DNA of 39,444 bases, from assembly GCA_964577145.1 (NCBI GenBank), contig CAZNXM010000014.1:1-39444 (forward strand). Reading direction: 5' to 3'. Shown one piece after another: positions 1 to 8,455 of the stretch. The stretch comes from MGIIa-K1 sp964577145. GTDB lineage: Archaea; Thermoplasmatota; Poseidoniia; Poseidoniales; Poseidoniaceae. The notes below the pieces were generated by a model. The model searched no databases. It had not been told where the DNA came from and saw only the letters and a list, made by a program, of their open reading frames with translations. Position 1 is the first letter of the stretch; each line of letters begins with the position of its first letter. The position numbers and the translations under genes are program-made.

Positions 1-596
1 ACTTTCGGGTATAGTGCGGCATTCGCTGCAGCATTGAACAGTGGCATGGCTGATAACGCTAAGCAAATGGCCATGCAAATGCCACACAGATATCCTGTTA
101 ACTCGTGTGCAAGAGTCAAACTCGGGGGTAGCATTTCCTGTGAAATAGAGTAGATCTTCCAATTAGCGTATATTCCACCAGTAGCTGCAAGTAGACTGCC
201 CCCGATTGCAAGTTTTGCCCCTTTGCCATTTAGCAAAAACAAGAGAATGCCACCAACAAAAATCAGTACTGCACCAATCATGACAGACCAGCCTCTAATC
301 GTATATGCTCCACTATCTCTCGCCTCATCGTGGAATTCTTGATATTCATCATCAGTGATTTCATCGCCACCATTGCGTACATTGGTTAGTAACAAATCTA
401 GTTCTTCTTGGGTGAGGTCTTCAGAAGACGAACTAGCTATGTCGCCAAATGCAACACCTCCCATTAGTAGAGACCCTAAGATGAGCAAGATAGCGACGGT
501 TTTGGGGCCTTTCCTGTCGGGCTTGACAGCAAAGATTTCCGCTGGTGGTGCAAGGCCATCATCGCTACTCATTCGCATCGAGAAGCTATCACTCAT
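1..596 (-). CDS. Four-TM membrane protein, C-terminus cut by window edge
   Basis: Reading leftward from an ATG at 596-594 the frame stays open to the window edge, giving at least 198 residues with no stop, so the gene is partial. The product starts MSDSFSMRMSSDDG and has about four hydrophobic segments: near residues 32-50, 104-122, 127-145 and 165-185. An acidic, soluble stretch lies between the first and second (EEDLTQEE-like, with DDEYQEFHDEARDSG). The start overlaps the stop of the upstream thioesterase gene by 8 bp (ATGAGTGA), which points to translational coupling in one minus-strand operon. I recognise no family. It is probably an integral membrane protein with a charged external or cytoplasmic loop; its function is unknown. 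Confidence 0.8.
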   Translation of the reverse strand, partial: MSDSFSMRMSSDDGLAPPAEIFAVKPDRKGPKTVAILLILGSLLMGGVAFGDIASSSSEDLTQEELDLLLTNVRNGGDEITDDEYQEFHDEARDSGAYTIRGWSVMIGAVLIFVGGILLFLLNGKGAKLAIGGSLLAATGGIYANWKIYSISQEMLPPSLTLAHELTGYLCGICMAICLALSAMPLFNAAANAALYPK

Positions 597-1002
597 CGCC
601 ACATGCCTCCAGACCTGTTCGCAAAATATCTGGTATGGTTACGGATTCTATGGTATCCATAGAAACACAGGCAGTCACCTGCTCACTGCTCCAAATAAGA
701 ACATCATTTTGGTTGTTGAATCGGTATTGCCATGTGCATGATTTATTGCCAATAGAACTAATCCAAATTACTGCATTTACAGTATCGCCATAGCGCAAAG
801 GTGCGTGAAATGTACTCTTGATATCGACCACCGGAAAACCTACTCGGTGCTCTGAAAGAATTGTGGGATAATCAACCCCGCAAGCCTCTTCCCAAAACTC
901 CTCAAAGAAACGGTGAGCGAGGTCATAGATTCGGGGGTAAAAGGCAATACCTGCCATATCGACCATCGGAAAGTCGACTCTGCGAGCAAGCCTAACCGCC
1001 AT
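589..1002 (-). CDS. Hotdog-fold acyl-CoA thioesterase (YbgC/4HBT-like)
   Basis: A 137-residue protein matching the small 4-hydroxybenzoyl-CoA thioesterase/YbgC group, which hydrolyse acyl-CoA thioesters in the cytoplasm. The N-terminal motif VDMAGIAFYPRIYDLAHRFF corresponds to the family signature with the catalytic Asp before xAGI/V and the long central helix. The strand pattern that follows (VDIKSTFHAPLRYGDTV) also fits. The frame is open further upstream to 1104, but I prefer the ATG at 1002: it leaves a 26-bp gap to the pentapeptide gene instead of a 76-bp overlap, and gives the normal family length of 130-140 residues. It lies third in a minus-strand operon and overlaps the following membrane-protein gene by 8 bp. 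The substrate cannot be read from the sequence. Confidence 0.8.
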   Translation of the reverse strand: MAVRLARRVDFPMVDMAGIAFYPRIYDLAHRFFEEFWEEACGVDYPTILSEHRVGFPVVDIKSTFHAPLRYGDTVNAVIWISSIGNKSCTWQYRFNNQNDVLIWSSEQVTACVSMDTIESVTIPDILRTGLEACGDE

Positions 1003-1028
1003 GAAGCAGACCACAGGCCGCCTGTTAA

Positions 1029-1451
1029 TCAAGCATCCTCGGGCATTGGCCATTTCTTTGCTAAGACCTTGGAGAGGTCGGCATCTATTTTGGCATTCCA
1101 CCAATCACTGCCTTGCCAAATGGCATATCTACCACGGATGCCTCTGAGGTCAGCCCCTTCAAATTTACAATTGCGAAAATTTGAGAGATTTAATCTTGCC
1201 TTACGGAGATCACATCCCCTGAAATCACAGTCATCGAATGCTGATTTCATAAGGTCCGCTTCAAACATTGAAGCTCTACTAAAATCACTATTGACAAAAT
1301 TCCCTTCAGTCATATCAGCGCCATCGAGGATAGCACGCCGAAAGTTAGAGCGAGGGTGATTCCCTCTACGCAGTAATTCACCCTTCTTGTTCTGGAAGGA
1401 CCAATCAATCGGCGTTTCTTCATCGTCGGTCGCACTGCCCGACATAACCAT
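1029..1451 (-). CDS. Pentapeptide-repeat protein
   Basis: A 140-residue protein whose residues about 35-105 are a run of pentapeptide repeats of the A(D/N)LXX type: SNFRRAILDGADMTEGNF, then SDFSRASMFEADLMKSAFDD, then CDFRGCDLRKARLNLSNF. Such repeats form a right-handed quadrilateral beta-helix. The N-terminus carries acidic residues and the C-terminus is Trp/Lys-rich (WQGSDWWNAK, KKWPMPEDA). The start may be 1451 (MVM) or the second Met at 1445. The upstream gene's stop forms TGAGGCGA, which can serve as a ribosome binding site, and the two genes are 10 bp apart. Known family members include DNA-mimic gyrase protectors, but nothing here shows that role. Confidence 0.85.
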   Translation of the reverse strand: MVMSGSATDDEETPIDWSFQNKKGELLRRGNHPRSNFRRAILDGADMTEGNFVNSDFSRASMFEADLMKSAFDDCDFRGCDLRKARLNLSNFRNCKFEGADLRGIRGRYAIWQGSDWWNAKIDADLSKVLAKKWPMPEDA

Positions 1452-1461
1452 GCGATTCGCC

Positions 1462-1962
1462 TCAGTATCGTGAACGCTTGTCCAGATGCGCCCTTCCTTC
1501 AGGAGTCAAGACAGAATAGCGATTCTTTTCCTTTGCAGAAGGTGGAATTGAAAGGTAGCCACGTTCCCTAAGTCGATTCAAGTAAAGTGAGAGGTTGCCC
1601 GGCGGTTCTAGTCCGGCATCTTCGAATAAGATCTCAATAACACGAGGCGGACTATCGTTTACACCTTCGACATCACGCAAGTATTGGATTGCGCCTAATA
1701 CTTGGTCTGGCTTACGAATCAAGTTGCAATTTTCAATCAATGCACGGAATGAAGATCCTCTCTCAGGAAGGCCAGCACCGCGTGCTGCTTCAATCGCAGC
1801 CTCAATTGCAAGTTCTCTCGCATTTCTGATGCGAGATAGAGCGATGGACCAAGTATCATCTTCACGAACGCGCACTAGTCGTTCATCAACACTAGATTGT
1901 GCACCAGTAAGGTCAATTTCGACATCTCCGGCTCGAATCAAAATCTTTGCTTCATCATCCAT
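1462..1962 (-). CDS. Winged-helix-like protein, first gene of minus-strand operon
   Basis: A 166-residue soluble protein of unrecognised family. The N-terminal half is a small acidic domain (DDEAKILIRAGDVEIDLTG, then VREDDTWSIALSRIRNARE). The C-terminal half looks like a winged helix: LNRLRERGYLS followed by a basic wing (PSAKEKNRYSVLTPEGRAHL), typical of archaeal transcription factors and replication-linked wHTH domains. The frame extends to a TTG at 2043, but I choose the ATG at 1962 because AGAGGA lies about 7 nt upstream and the extension (MFQYCKENE...) looks unlike a domain. The gene leads a four-gene operon with a pentapeptide protein, a thioesterase and a membrane protein. It may regulate its own operon; this is inference. 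Confidence 0.7.
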   Translation of the reverse strand: MDDEAKILIRAGDVEIDLTGAQSSVDERLVRVREDDTWSIALSRIRNARELAIEAAIEAARGAGLPERGSSFRALIENCNLIRKPDQVLGAIQYLRDVEGVNDSPPRVIEILFEDAGLEPPGNLSLYLNRLRERGYLSIPPSAKEKNRYSVLTPEGRAHLDKRSRY

Positions 1963-2083
1963 TGCACATTCCTCTGTGGGGGCCGACCAGACTTCCATAC
2001 ATAACCGTTTCAACAGTTCATTTTCTTTGCAATATTGAAACAAAATAGGCCTCTACAAGGGCGCAATACCTCATTTAGACCCC

Positions 2084-2096
2084 CTATAAGTATATG
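2084..2096. promoter_or_regulatory. Candidate TATA element in divergent promoter region
   Basis: The 182-263 bp between the divergent genes starting at 1962 (minus) and 2226 (plus) contains an A/T-rich CTATAAGTATATG, the best archaeal TATA-box candidate there. It reads plausibly on either strand. From it, a start site about 25 nt downstream would leave leaders of roughly 100 nt in both directions, longer than usual here, so another promoter element may be used. I see no RNA gene or hairpin in the rest of this gap. Confidence 0.3.
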
Positions 2097-2225
2097 TTAA
2101 TGAATTTGTGCAAGAAATAACGGATTGGCACCTTACATGTATCGGCAATACCCGAATACTCGCGCGCCCGTATGGGAGAAGGCACTTGAAGGTCGGCCGT
2201 TTTCCGCAAAATCCCGGGTGATAAC

Positions 2226-5200
2226 ATGAGGCGCGTCTCCCCCCTGCTCGTTGTGGTTATTCTCATGGTGTCAACATTGCCCGTTACGGTGATGCACGCT
2301 AGTGCAAATCAAACAACAATGTCCAATTTCTCAGGCGGCTTTGCCACCTTGGATATTACGTTGAATGGGTCTCAATCCAACTCTTCCGCACAAATAGATA
2401 TTCCAAGAAATGTGACATTTGTTACAGCATCGTTCGATATCGAAATCGATGCGGTTGACGATAGTCCGGGCGAGGTTTGGTTGGATATTGATGAGGATGG
2501 AGAGAATGAATGGGCATTCACTTCCCCTGGATATGGTGCCATAGGACACCAAAATGAATTCTATACCGATTCCAGTTATGCCAATCTCCAATATTCGGGT
2601 TCGACAATATCCTCTCCAGGATTCTACCTCCCCTCAACTTCGACTTTAATGAGTTCGGAAATCAATGCATCATTCGCTCCTAACGCAGGAGGGGGATTCT
2701 TTGCAGTAGGAGAATTAGTTGATCTAACTTCGGGAGATGTTGATGGAGATGGCCTTTCAGAAGTAGTCGCTCTATCAAATGCCAACAATTCCACAGGTAT
2801 TGGAACAGCGATTACTTGGCTAGATTGGAGCGCATCAAATGGGCATGTAACAAATAATTGGATTTCCACATGCGATAATGCAACAACCCTCTCTATCGCT
2901 GATATCAATGGAGATGGTACAGATGATGTGGCTGCGTTTGATTTCACAGAAAATCTCGCTTGTATTCATTTATTCAATTCCACATCTGGTACCTTTGACT
3001 CCAATCAAAACATATCGATACCTTCGGGACCTATTGCAGGCCTAATTGGAGACATGACAGGCGACGGAATGGCCGATTTAATTTCAATACATGCTTTGGG
3101 AATGCTATCTATTCAGCCATGGGTCAATGCTTCAGGCTCCTTTGCTACTTCCACAACTCAACAAATCGACCAAAATGGGTCGCTGGGTATGCCAGCCAAT
3201 CTTGTATCTCTGCATTATGGGGACTTTTTCGCAATCGGAAATGAGAGTGTATTGGTATCAGATCAGCAAGGCCATTGGACAAATTGGGATTATTGGTCTG
3301 GAATTTGGGCCGGCCCACTGGCTAGTTTTGACCACATCAAACAAAATGAAATAGCGGTAGATATCGATGGAGATGGCGACACGGATTTCATCGGTGAAAA
3401 TGATCAGGGTTACGCCATATTACTCAATAATGGAAGTGCGTGGAATTCAACGACATTCCAATCCCAACTCAATTTATTCAACGCCACAATTTGTGATTAC
3501 AATGGTGATGGAAATTTGAGTTTGATGGCTCCACTAACTGGTATTAGCGATGGCTCTTCAAGTACCATTGAGGGTAATATTTCTCTTCAAAACATCAACT
3601 CTACGACAGTTGGTAGTATCGAGGCTCTCGCACTTGAACCTTGGTCATTACCTACTCAAATAATGTGTATTGATATGGATGGGGATAACCATGTTGAACA
3701 AATTGTGGCAGCTGGAGAATCAACGAAGGGGCTGTTCATCGGTGGGTGGCATACAACCTCCTTCGATGTAGATGGCGACGGTACTCCCGAAGCAATACAA
3801 GAAGGGTATGCTGGAGATGGCAGCTTTGGTTTGGATGCAATGCCATTGATTGATTATTATGATGTAATAAGGGACGATATTAGCCCATTATTGCTTTCAC
3901 TTCCTGTTATTTCAGATGATTATGGAATAGAAATGGCCAATATTTCAATTGAACTTGAATCAACTGGATTTGGAAATTTCAATATTTCAGACCTTGATAT
4001 TGGATACGATACATCTTTCCAAGTAAATTACAACCCCCATGCAATTGGAAATTTAACCAATGCAATCAATACTCGAATGACCGGAGGGGTGGGAACTTTC
4101 CCAATGAATTTGTCATTAAATTCGACGGATTCGGGTTCGATTACGATTACTAACCTAAATGCAATACATACTCCAGGAGCTCCTGCACTATCTCTTCCTA
4201 CAACTCCAACTTTGGTTGTGAAAGAACTTACTCCATCGGAAGTAACTCTTGCTTGGGACGATATGATCTCTTTCGGAACCGACCTTGTTAGATTCGAAGT
4301 TTTCCGTTATGATTCAACTATCGAAGCACTTGATATCAACTCCCCCTATGCAATATCGATGGCAAATATCACCGTAGATGATGAGGTGTCAGTCGGAACC
4401 ACATACACATATGCTGTGAGAAGCGTACACATCTTCGGAATAACTTCCAACCTCTCAAATTTACTTGAGGTCACCATACCATACCCGGCCCCGCCTGAGG
4501 CAGTAACAGGAGTAACAGTGGCCGATGTTGATGGTGATGAAGGTGGTTCTTTGATAGTGACGTGGGACCTGCTACCAGCGTCAAGTCTGCCTTATCCATA
4601 TGGCCTCGATTCTTATGATGTATACTACTCAACTTCAGAATTCAATTCGACGGATAATGCAACTCAGATAGGCTGGGGGAATTGGTATTGGAATCAGATG
4701 ACATTCACAGGTTTAACTGATGGAACAGGATACTGGTTCGCAGTTGTTGGAGAAGATAGCTTTGGAAATTACACCAAGGAAGTAGTCTCAGTAGGGCCAA
4801 CTTATCCACGCAATGACGTCCCTCTTCCTATTGAAATAGACATTGAAACGTCTCCGATTATTGGTATTGGTCATGCCTTTGATATCAATTTGACATTAAG
4901 TACAAACCAAACAGCGATGTCTAATTTCCCAGACGGCTCAGTAACAATTACGCTATCCAATTCTACTGACTCGTGGCTACTAGCAGAGGATTGGTCAGGA
5001 TTCCATTCTCCTGACCTTTCTCTATTGGGTCCTTGGGTAGCAGACCTGAAGGGAGAAGTCACAATATGGGCTAATTATAGTGGCGATAACGGCTCCGAGC
5101 AAATAAGGCCTACAGCCTCAGCATCAACTTCTGTAACTAGAGTAGTAACTGTAGATGCGGCATTCAGTGCCGCAGAACCATATTACGAACTTGATTGGGA

Positions 5201-6383
5201 AGGAGAAAGTGATGTGCGAGTTTATCTTGAAGCTCTAATCCCAACACAAGATTACCATCTTGAAGGCACTTTGGTTGAATGGACAGTCCAGAATATGACT
5301 TCCAACAACAGCACTAGTGGAAGCGATATTATCGAAAACGGATTCTCACAATTCCTTGTTAATTTCCCAGAGGGAGGTAATTTGTGGGTGAATTTGACAA
5401 GCCCAAATTGGCTCTTATCAGACACAAATAGTGTATTGATTATTTTGCACCCTTATGGGACGGTAATCGAGGATAATAGTACAACCAATGATACTGGCAA
5501 CAATACCAACAATACCACAGATGACCCATGGATACCATCTTCAATTGCAGATTTGGTAATATCTTGCCCTACGCTCTCAATAGATCAGAATGTGACAGAT
5601 GGGACTTTCATCTGCCAGGTTACCAACCCAAATAATTTCACAGTTGATGTCGAACTATCACAAAATGGGTGGTCATCTTGGGCAAATACTGACATTGGCT
5701 TCTATCCTGATAGCGCGACATTCCAGCTCGCAGAAAACGAAAGTAAGGATGTAGAGGTCACTATCGAAATCCTTAGTGATTTAGAAACAGAAGGCATTAC
5801 TTCAGATTGGATGAATCTCGAAGGTACGGCTTCGGTGAGCCAACACTTCTTGTATAGCACAATTGACCATAGACAACAGTGGACATTATTGGACGAAGAA
5901 AATCCAATCGATGAACCAGATCCAAATGAAAACAATACAGGTAATACTGCAGCCGGTGAATCATCCAATGTCATTCTATACGTCTCAATTGGAGCAGTAT
6001 TACTATTTGGAATAGCAATAGTTGCACTTCTTCGATTACGAGGCGAAAGAATCGAAGATGACTGGGCTGAAGATGATTTAGATATGGATTTAGAACCTGA
6101 ATCTAAAGTAGACCGCGTTTCCAAACCCCTACCAGTTGGCATGGCTCTAGACGAATTCGAAGACTCAGAATATGAAACTCATGATGCACCTGAGCGTCCA
6201 GACCACGACTTATTCAATGAAGCATCAGGCACTGAAACTCTAGGTTCAGATGATGCAGAAGTATACGAGGAAGATTCCGGTATCACCGTCGATGAACACG
6301 GCACTGAGTGGTATGAAGATGAAATTGGAGTCTGGTGGTTCCGCGACCCCGGTCAAGAAGACTGGGAGGAATTCATTGAATGA
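2226..6383 (+). CDS. Large secreted FG-GAP/fibronectin-type surface protein with C-terminal membrane anchor
   Basis: A 1385-residue protein. Residues 1-27 form a signal peptide (MRRVSPLLVVVILMVSTLPV then an A-x-A-like site). Residues about 170-525 hold at least seven calcium-binding FG-GAP/VCBS-type loops: DVDGDGLSE (~172), DINGDGTDD (~226), DMTGDGMAD (~277), DIDGDGDTD (~379), DYNGDGN (~425), DMDGDNHVE (~484), DVDGDGTPE (~515). Two fibronectin-III-like domains follow (about 660-870), then an Asn/Thr-rich linker. A transmembrane helix lies near 1249-1271 and a 110-residue acidic cytoplasmic tail follows. N-x-S/T sequons are abundant, suggesting glycosylation. The start is supported by GGGTGAT 4-5 nt upstream of the ATG. 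It is likely a cell-surface adhesion or binding protein; the ligand is unknown. The tail ends in a Trp/Tyr-rich motif reported separately. Confidence 0.9.
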   Translation: MRRVSPLLVVVILMVSTLPVTVMHASANQTTMSNFSGGFATLDITLNGSQSNSSAQIDIPRNVTFVTASFDIEIDAVDDSPGEVWLDIDEDGENEWAFTSPGYGAIGHQNEFYTDSSYANLQYSGSTISSPGFYLPSTSTLMSSEINASFAPNAGGGFFAVGELVDLTSGDVDGDGLSEVVALSNANNSTGIGTAITWLDWSASNGHVTNNWISTCDNATTLSIADINGDGTDDVAAFDFTENLACIHLFNSTSGTFDSNQNISIPSGPIAGLIGDMTGDGMADLISIHALGMLSIQPWVNASGSFATSTTQQIDQNGSLGMPANLVSLHYGDFFAIGNESVLVSDQQGHWTNWDYWSGIWAGPLASFDHIKQNEIAVDIDGDGDTDFIGENDQGYAILLNNGSAWNSTTFQSQLNLFNATICDYNGDGNLSLMAPLTGISDGSSSTIEGNISLQNINSTTVGSIEALALEPWSLPTQIMCIDMDGDNHVEQIVAAGESTKGLFIGGWHTTSFDVDGDGTPEAIQEGYAGDGSFGLDAMPLIDYYDVIRDDISPLLLSLPVISDDYGIEMANISIELESTGFGNFNISDLDIGYDTSFQVNYNPHAIGNLTNAINTRMTGGVGTFPMNLSLNSTDSGSITITNLNAIHTPGAPALSLPTTPTLVVKELTPSEVTLAWDDMISFGTDLVRFEVFRYDSTIEALDINSPYAISMANITVDDEVSVGTTYTYAVRSVHIFGITSNLSNLLEVTIPYPAPPEAVTGVTVADVDGDEGGSLIVTWDLLPASSLPYPYGLDSYDVYYSTSEFNSTDNATQIGWGNWYWNQMTFTGLTDGTGYWFAVVGEDSFGNYTKEVVSVGPTYPRNDVPLPIEIDIETSPIIGIGHAFDINLTLSTNQTAMSNFPDGSVTITLSNSTDSWLLAEDWSGFHSPDLSLLGPWVADLKGEVTIWANYSGDNGSEQIRPTASASTSVTRVVTVDAAFSAAEPYYELDWEGESDVRVYLEALIPTQDYHLEGTLVEWTVQNMTSNNSTSGSDIIENGFSQFLVNFPEGGNLWVNLTSPNWLLSDTNSVLIILHPYGTVIEDNSTTNDTGNNTNNTTDDPWIPSSIADLVISCPTLSIDQNVTDGTFICQVTNPNNFTVDVELSQNGWSSWANTDIGFYPDSATFQLAENESKDVEVTIEILSDLETEGITSDWMNLEGTASVSQHFLYSTIDHRQQWTLLDEENPIDEPDPNENNTGNTAAGESSNVILYVSIGAVLLFGIAIVALLRLRGERIEDDWAEDDLDMDLEPESKVDRVSKPLPVGMALDEFEDSEYETHDAPERPDHDLFNEASGTETLGSDDAEVYEEDSGITVDEHGTEWYEDEIGVWWFRDPGQEDWEEFIE

Positions 6384-6425
6384 GTTGGGGCAATACCTTT
6401 CAAGAAGTGACAGGGAGACGATTTC

Positions 6426-7172
6426 ATGGGCGGTGCTCAGACCTACGACCTTGTCTTGCACAAGGATGCTGACCCAACTACAGGCGGTGTCGCTATCTGC
6501 GGATTTTCCACTGTGGGAATGGTAGGAGTTATTGCGGCTTCACATGTGATTAGTCAACTCAATCTGAAACAATTGGGTACGGTCTTGAATTCTGAATTTC
6601 CAGCAATGGCCTTGATTCATCATGAGGTACCAAAGCACCCAGTTCGTGTATACCAGGGCGATGGTATCGGCGCCTTTACAGCAGAAGTTCGCTTTGGCCC
6701 AGAACGAGATATTCTATTCGCAAATACTGTACTCAAGTGGTTTACTGCAGGTGGATTTGACCATTTGATTGTAATCGATGGAGTAGCGAGAGAGAACTTA
6801 GATGACCGCGCAGGCTCCTTGTATGGCGTATCTTCTTCAAAGGAAGGAAGGGAACGACTTAGGTCGAATGGAATTGATCCTATTACCCAAGGAGTAGTTA
6901 CAGGAATCTCAGGCTATCTAATCGCAGAAGGAGATAGGCTCGGTCTCGATGTTACAGCAATTCTCGCAGATTGTAATCCTATGTATCCCGATGCTAGGGC
7001 AGCAGCTCTCGCCATTGAGGCAATCAGTGAATTATACGATATCGATATTCCACTATCTTCGCTTTTGGAAGATGCACGAAGGATTGAAGATAGTGTACGA
7101 GAGGTGTTTGAGAACTCTCAAACAATGCTACCCTCGCCTTCAGAAACTGAAGATGACCCTTCGGTTAATTGA
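6426..7172 (+). CDS. PAC2-family protein (proteasome assembly chaperone-like)
   Basis: A 248-residue cytoplasmic protein of the PAC2 family, which includes archaeal PbaA/PbaB and eukaryotic proteasome assembly chaperones. Family features seen are an N-terminal beta strand entering a Gly-rich turn (GGVAICGFSTVGMVGVIAA), the segment EFPAMALIHHEVPKHPVRVY, a central DHLIVIDGVARE, and GVVTGISGYLIAE followed by an Ala-rich helix (YPDARAAALAIEAISELY). The ATG has GGGAG about 9 nt upstream and lies 42 bp after the surface-protein gene. The 3' end overlaps the oppositely oriented trm1 by 55 bp. The family is clear; a direct role in proteasome assembly in this organism is inference, and no proteasome gene is in the window. 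Confidence 0.8.
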   Translation: MGGAQTYDLVLHKDADPTTGGVAICGFSTVGMVGVIAASHVISQLNLKQLGTVLNSEFPAMALIHHEVPKHPVRVYQGDGIGAFTAEVRFGPERDILFANTVLKWFTAGGFDHLIVIDGVARENLDDRAGSLYGVSSSKEGRERLRSNGIDPITQGVVTGISGYLIAEGDRLGLDVTAILADCNPMYPDARAAALAIEAISELYDIDIPLSSLLEDARRIEDSVREVFENSQTMLPSPSETEDDPSVN

Positions 7173-8446
7173 CGTGCGAGTTCTAGGACTGTCTCCCAGT
7201 CGGCATCTGTAGCAAACATCGGCTCTGGCATGTGTGTTCTTGCAGCTCTAAACCCATTACTGTGTAACTTCTCAAGGATTTTTTTAACTGCAGGAATTTG
7301 CCCAATTCCAGCAGCAACCCCCAAACCATCCATTGCAACTAGCAGATGGTCGCCACTCAGGAGTTCGGCAGATTCACTGATGTGCCTCACGCTCCTATCG
7401 AGTTCACGATTTGCGTGGTCTTCATCGACCTCACTCCAATAATCAGGGAAATCTTCAGTTCTCCCTCCGCACAATTCTATCGCTCTTTCCGAGGTGATTC
7501 TACCGGCAATATCGGCATCGAAAAGCGGACCGGTCCACATGGGTCCACTGTATTGGCCTTCAGGTGTGGTTGAGAAATGATAGGGAGCGCCTCTGATTCG
7601 GTATCCAATAGAATCCAGGAGTGAACTCGCTTCTTCCTTCGACCGTTTCAGCAATACAGTTACGCGAACATGGTGGCCGTCAAACAGAGACAAAATAGGG
7701 TGCATGGTGCGGTCATGCATTGCAGCAACACGAGCAATAGTAGCCAATAGGATTCGCACTGCATCATCGTGCATGTAAGAATCAACAATTCCCACACTGC
7801 CGTATCTTCTTGCAGCACTGGTCTTAGCTGAACCACATAATGCGGCGGTATCGGTTGCAGTCACATCGAGAACTCCAATTCTGGAAATCGATTGAATTGC
7901 CGCATCGAGGAAGGATACAGGAGACCCGAAAGGGTCGAGGTCAATCCATTGATGAGGAGTTTGGACCATCAGTTTGCGTGCATCGCCTTCAATCCAATGA
8001 ATCCCATCTTCCACAACACCTTCACAATCTCGCTCAAATCTACCGGCCTCTATTTCCCAATCATGTCCATCGCCTATAGGATGGGTTTCATGAGAGGCTC
8101 TTCCCCATGCTACTGAATCTGCATCCAAATCATTTGCAGTTATTCGTAATCGGTGTTGGCCTGGGACTTCACGGCGCCATCTACGTGGGCGCACCCCAGT
8201 AGCACAAAGAGCATCGAGAATTCTGATTGGTTTGCCTTCAGGTGTAAGCCATCCATGTTCTACAGCGTCTGCGAGAATCATCACAGAACGAGTACGGGCT
8301 GGAGCCATTGCAGGATTCAGAAAACCCTCACCTGTTTTTTGAGCCGGACCACGAGGCATGTGAGATGGCCTTGGCTGATGGTCTTGCAAATGAACGGAAG
8401 TACGACCTTCTAACCAGATATGACCTGGCCATCCGGAGGGAAGCAT
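7118..8446 (-). CDS. trm1: tRNA (guanine26-N2)-dimethyltransferase Trm1
   Basis: A 442-residue enzyme that methylates N2 of G26 in tRNA using S-adenosylmethionine. The N-terminal segment VFxNP-like GEGFLNPAMAPARTRSVM, the SAM motif DALCATGVRPRRW (about 80-92), the catalytic DLDPFGSP (about 168-175) and VTATDTAALCG are classical Trm1 signatures, and FDGHHVRVTVLLKRS marks the C-terminal domain. Length is slightly above the usual archaeal 370-390 residues because of a Ser/Glu-rich tail (TEGSSSVSEGEGSIV). That tail is encoded inside the 55-bp convergent overlap with the PAC2-family gene. It is the second gene after purM, 9 bp downstream. Its SD, GAGGTGA, is built onto the purM stop codon, so the two genes are probably translationally coupled. 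Confidence 0.95.
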   Translation of the reverse strand: MLPSGWPGHIWLEGRTSVHLQDHQPRPSHMPRGPAQKTGEGFLNPAMAPARTRSVMILADAVEHGWLTPEGKPIRILDALCATGVRPRRWRREVPGQHRLRITANDLDADSVAWGRASHETHPIGDGHDWEIEAGRFERDCEGVVEDGIHWIEGDARKLMVQTPHQWIDLDPFGSPVSFLDAAIQSISRIGVLDVTATDTAALCGSAKTSAARRYGSVGIVDSYMHDDAVRILLATIARVAAMHDRTMHPILSLFDGHHVRVTVLLKRSKEEASSLLDSIGYRIRGAPYHFSTTPEGQYSGPMWTGPLFDADIAGRITSERAIELCGGRTEDFPDYWSEVDEDHANRELDRSVRHISESAELLSGDHLLVAMDGLGVAAGIGQIPAVKKILEKLHSNGFRAARTHMPEPMFATDADWETVLELARQLTEGSSSVSEGEGSIV

Positions 8447-8455
8447 AACTTCACC

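Noticed and set aside
913..1359. 148-residue plus-strand open frame opposite the pentapeptide and thioesterase genes
   Set aside because: Shadow frame: no SD, no recognisable fold, and both genes underneath have clear family motifs.
2044..2225. Possible tRNA or small RNA in the longest intergenic gap
   Set aside because: No cloverleaf, no GGTTCGA-like T-arm and no strong hairpin; only a TATA-like element is visible.
2700..3800. Repeated GATG-GAGATGG-like DNA, considered as a repeat array or CRISPR
   Set aside because: The repeats are degenerate, irregularly spaced and in frame; they encode the FG-GAP calcium loops.
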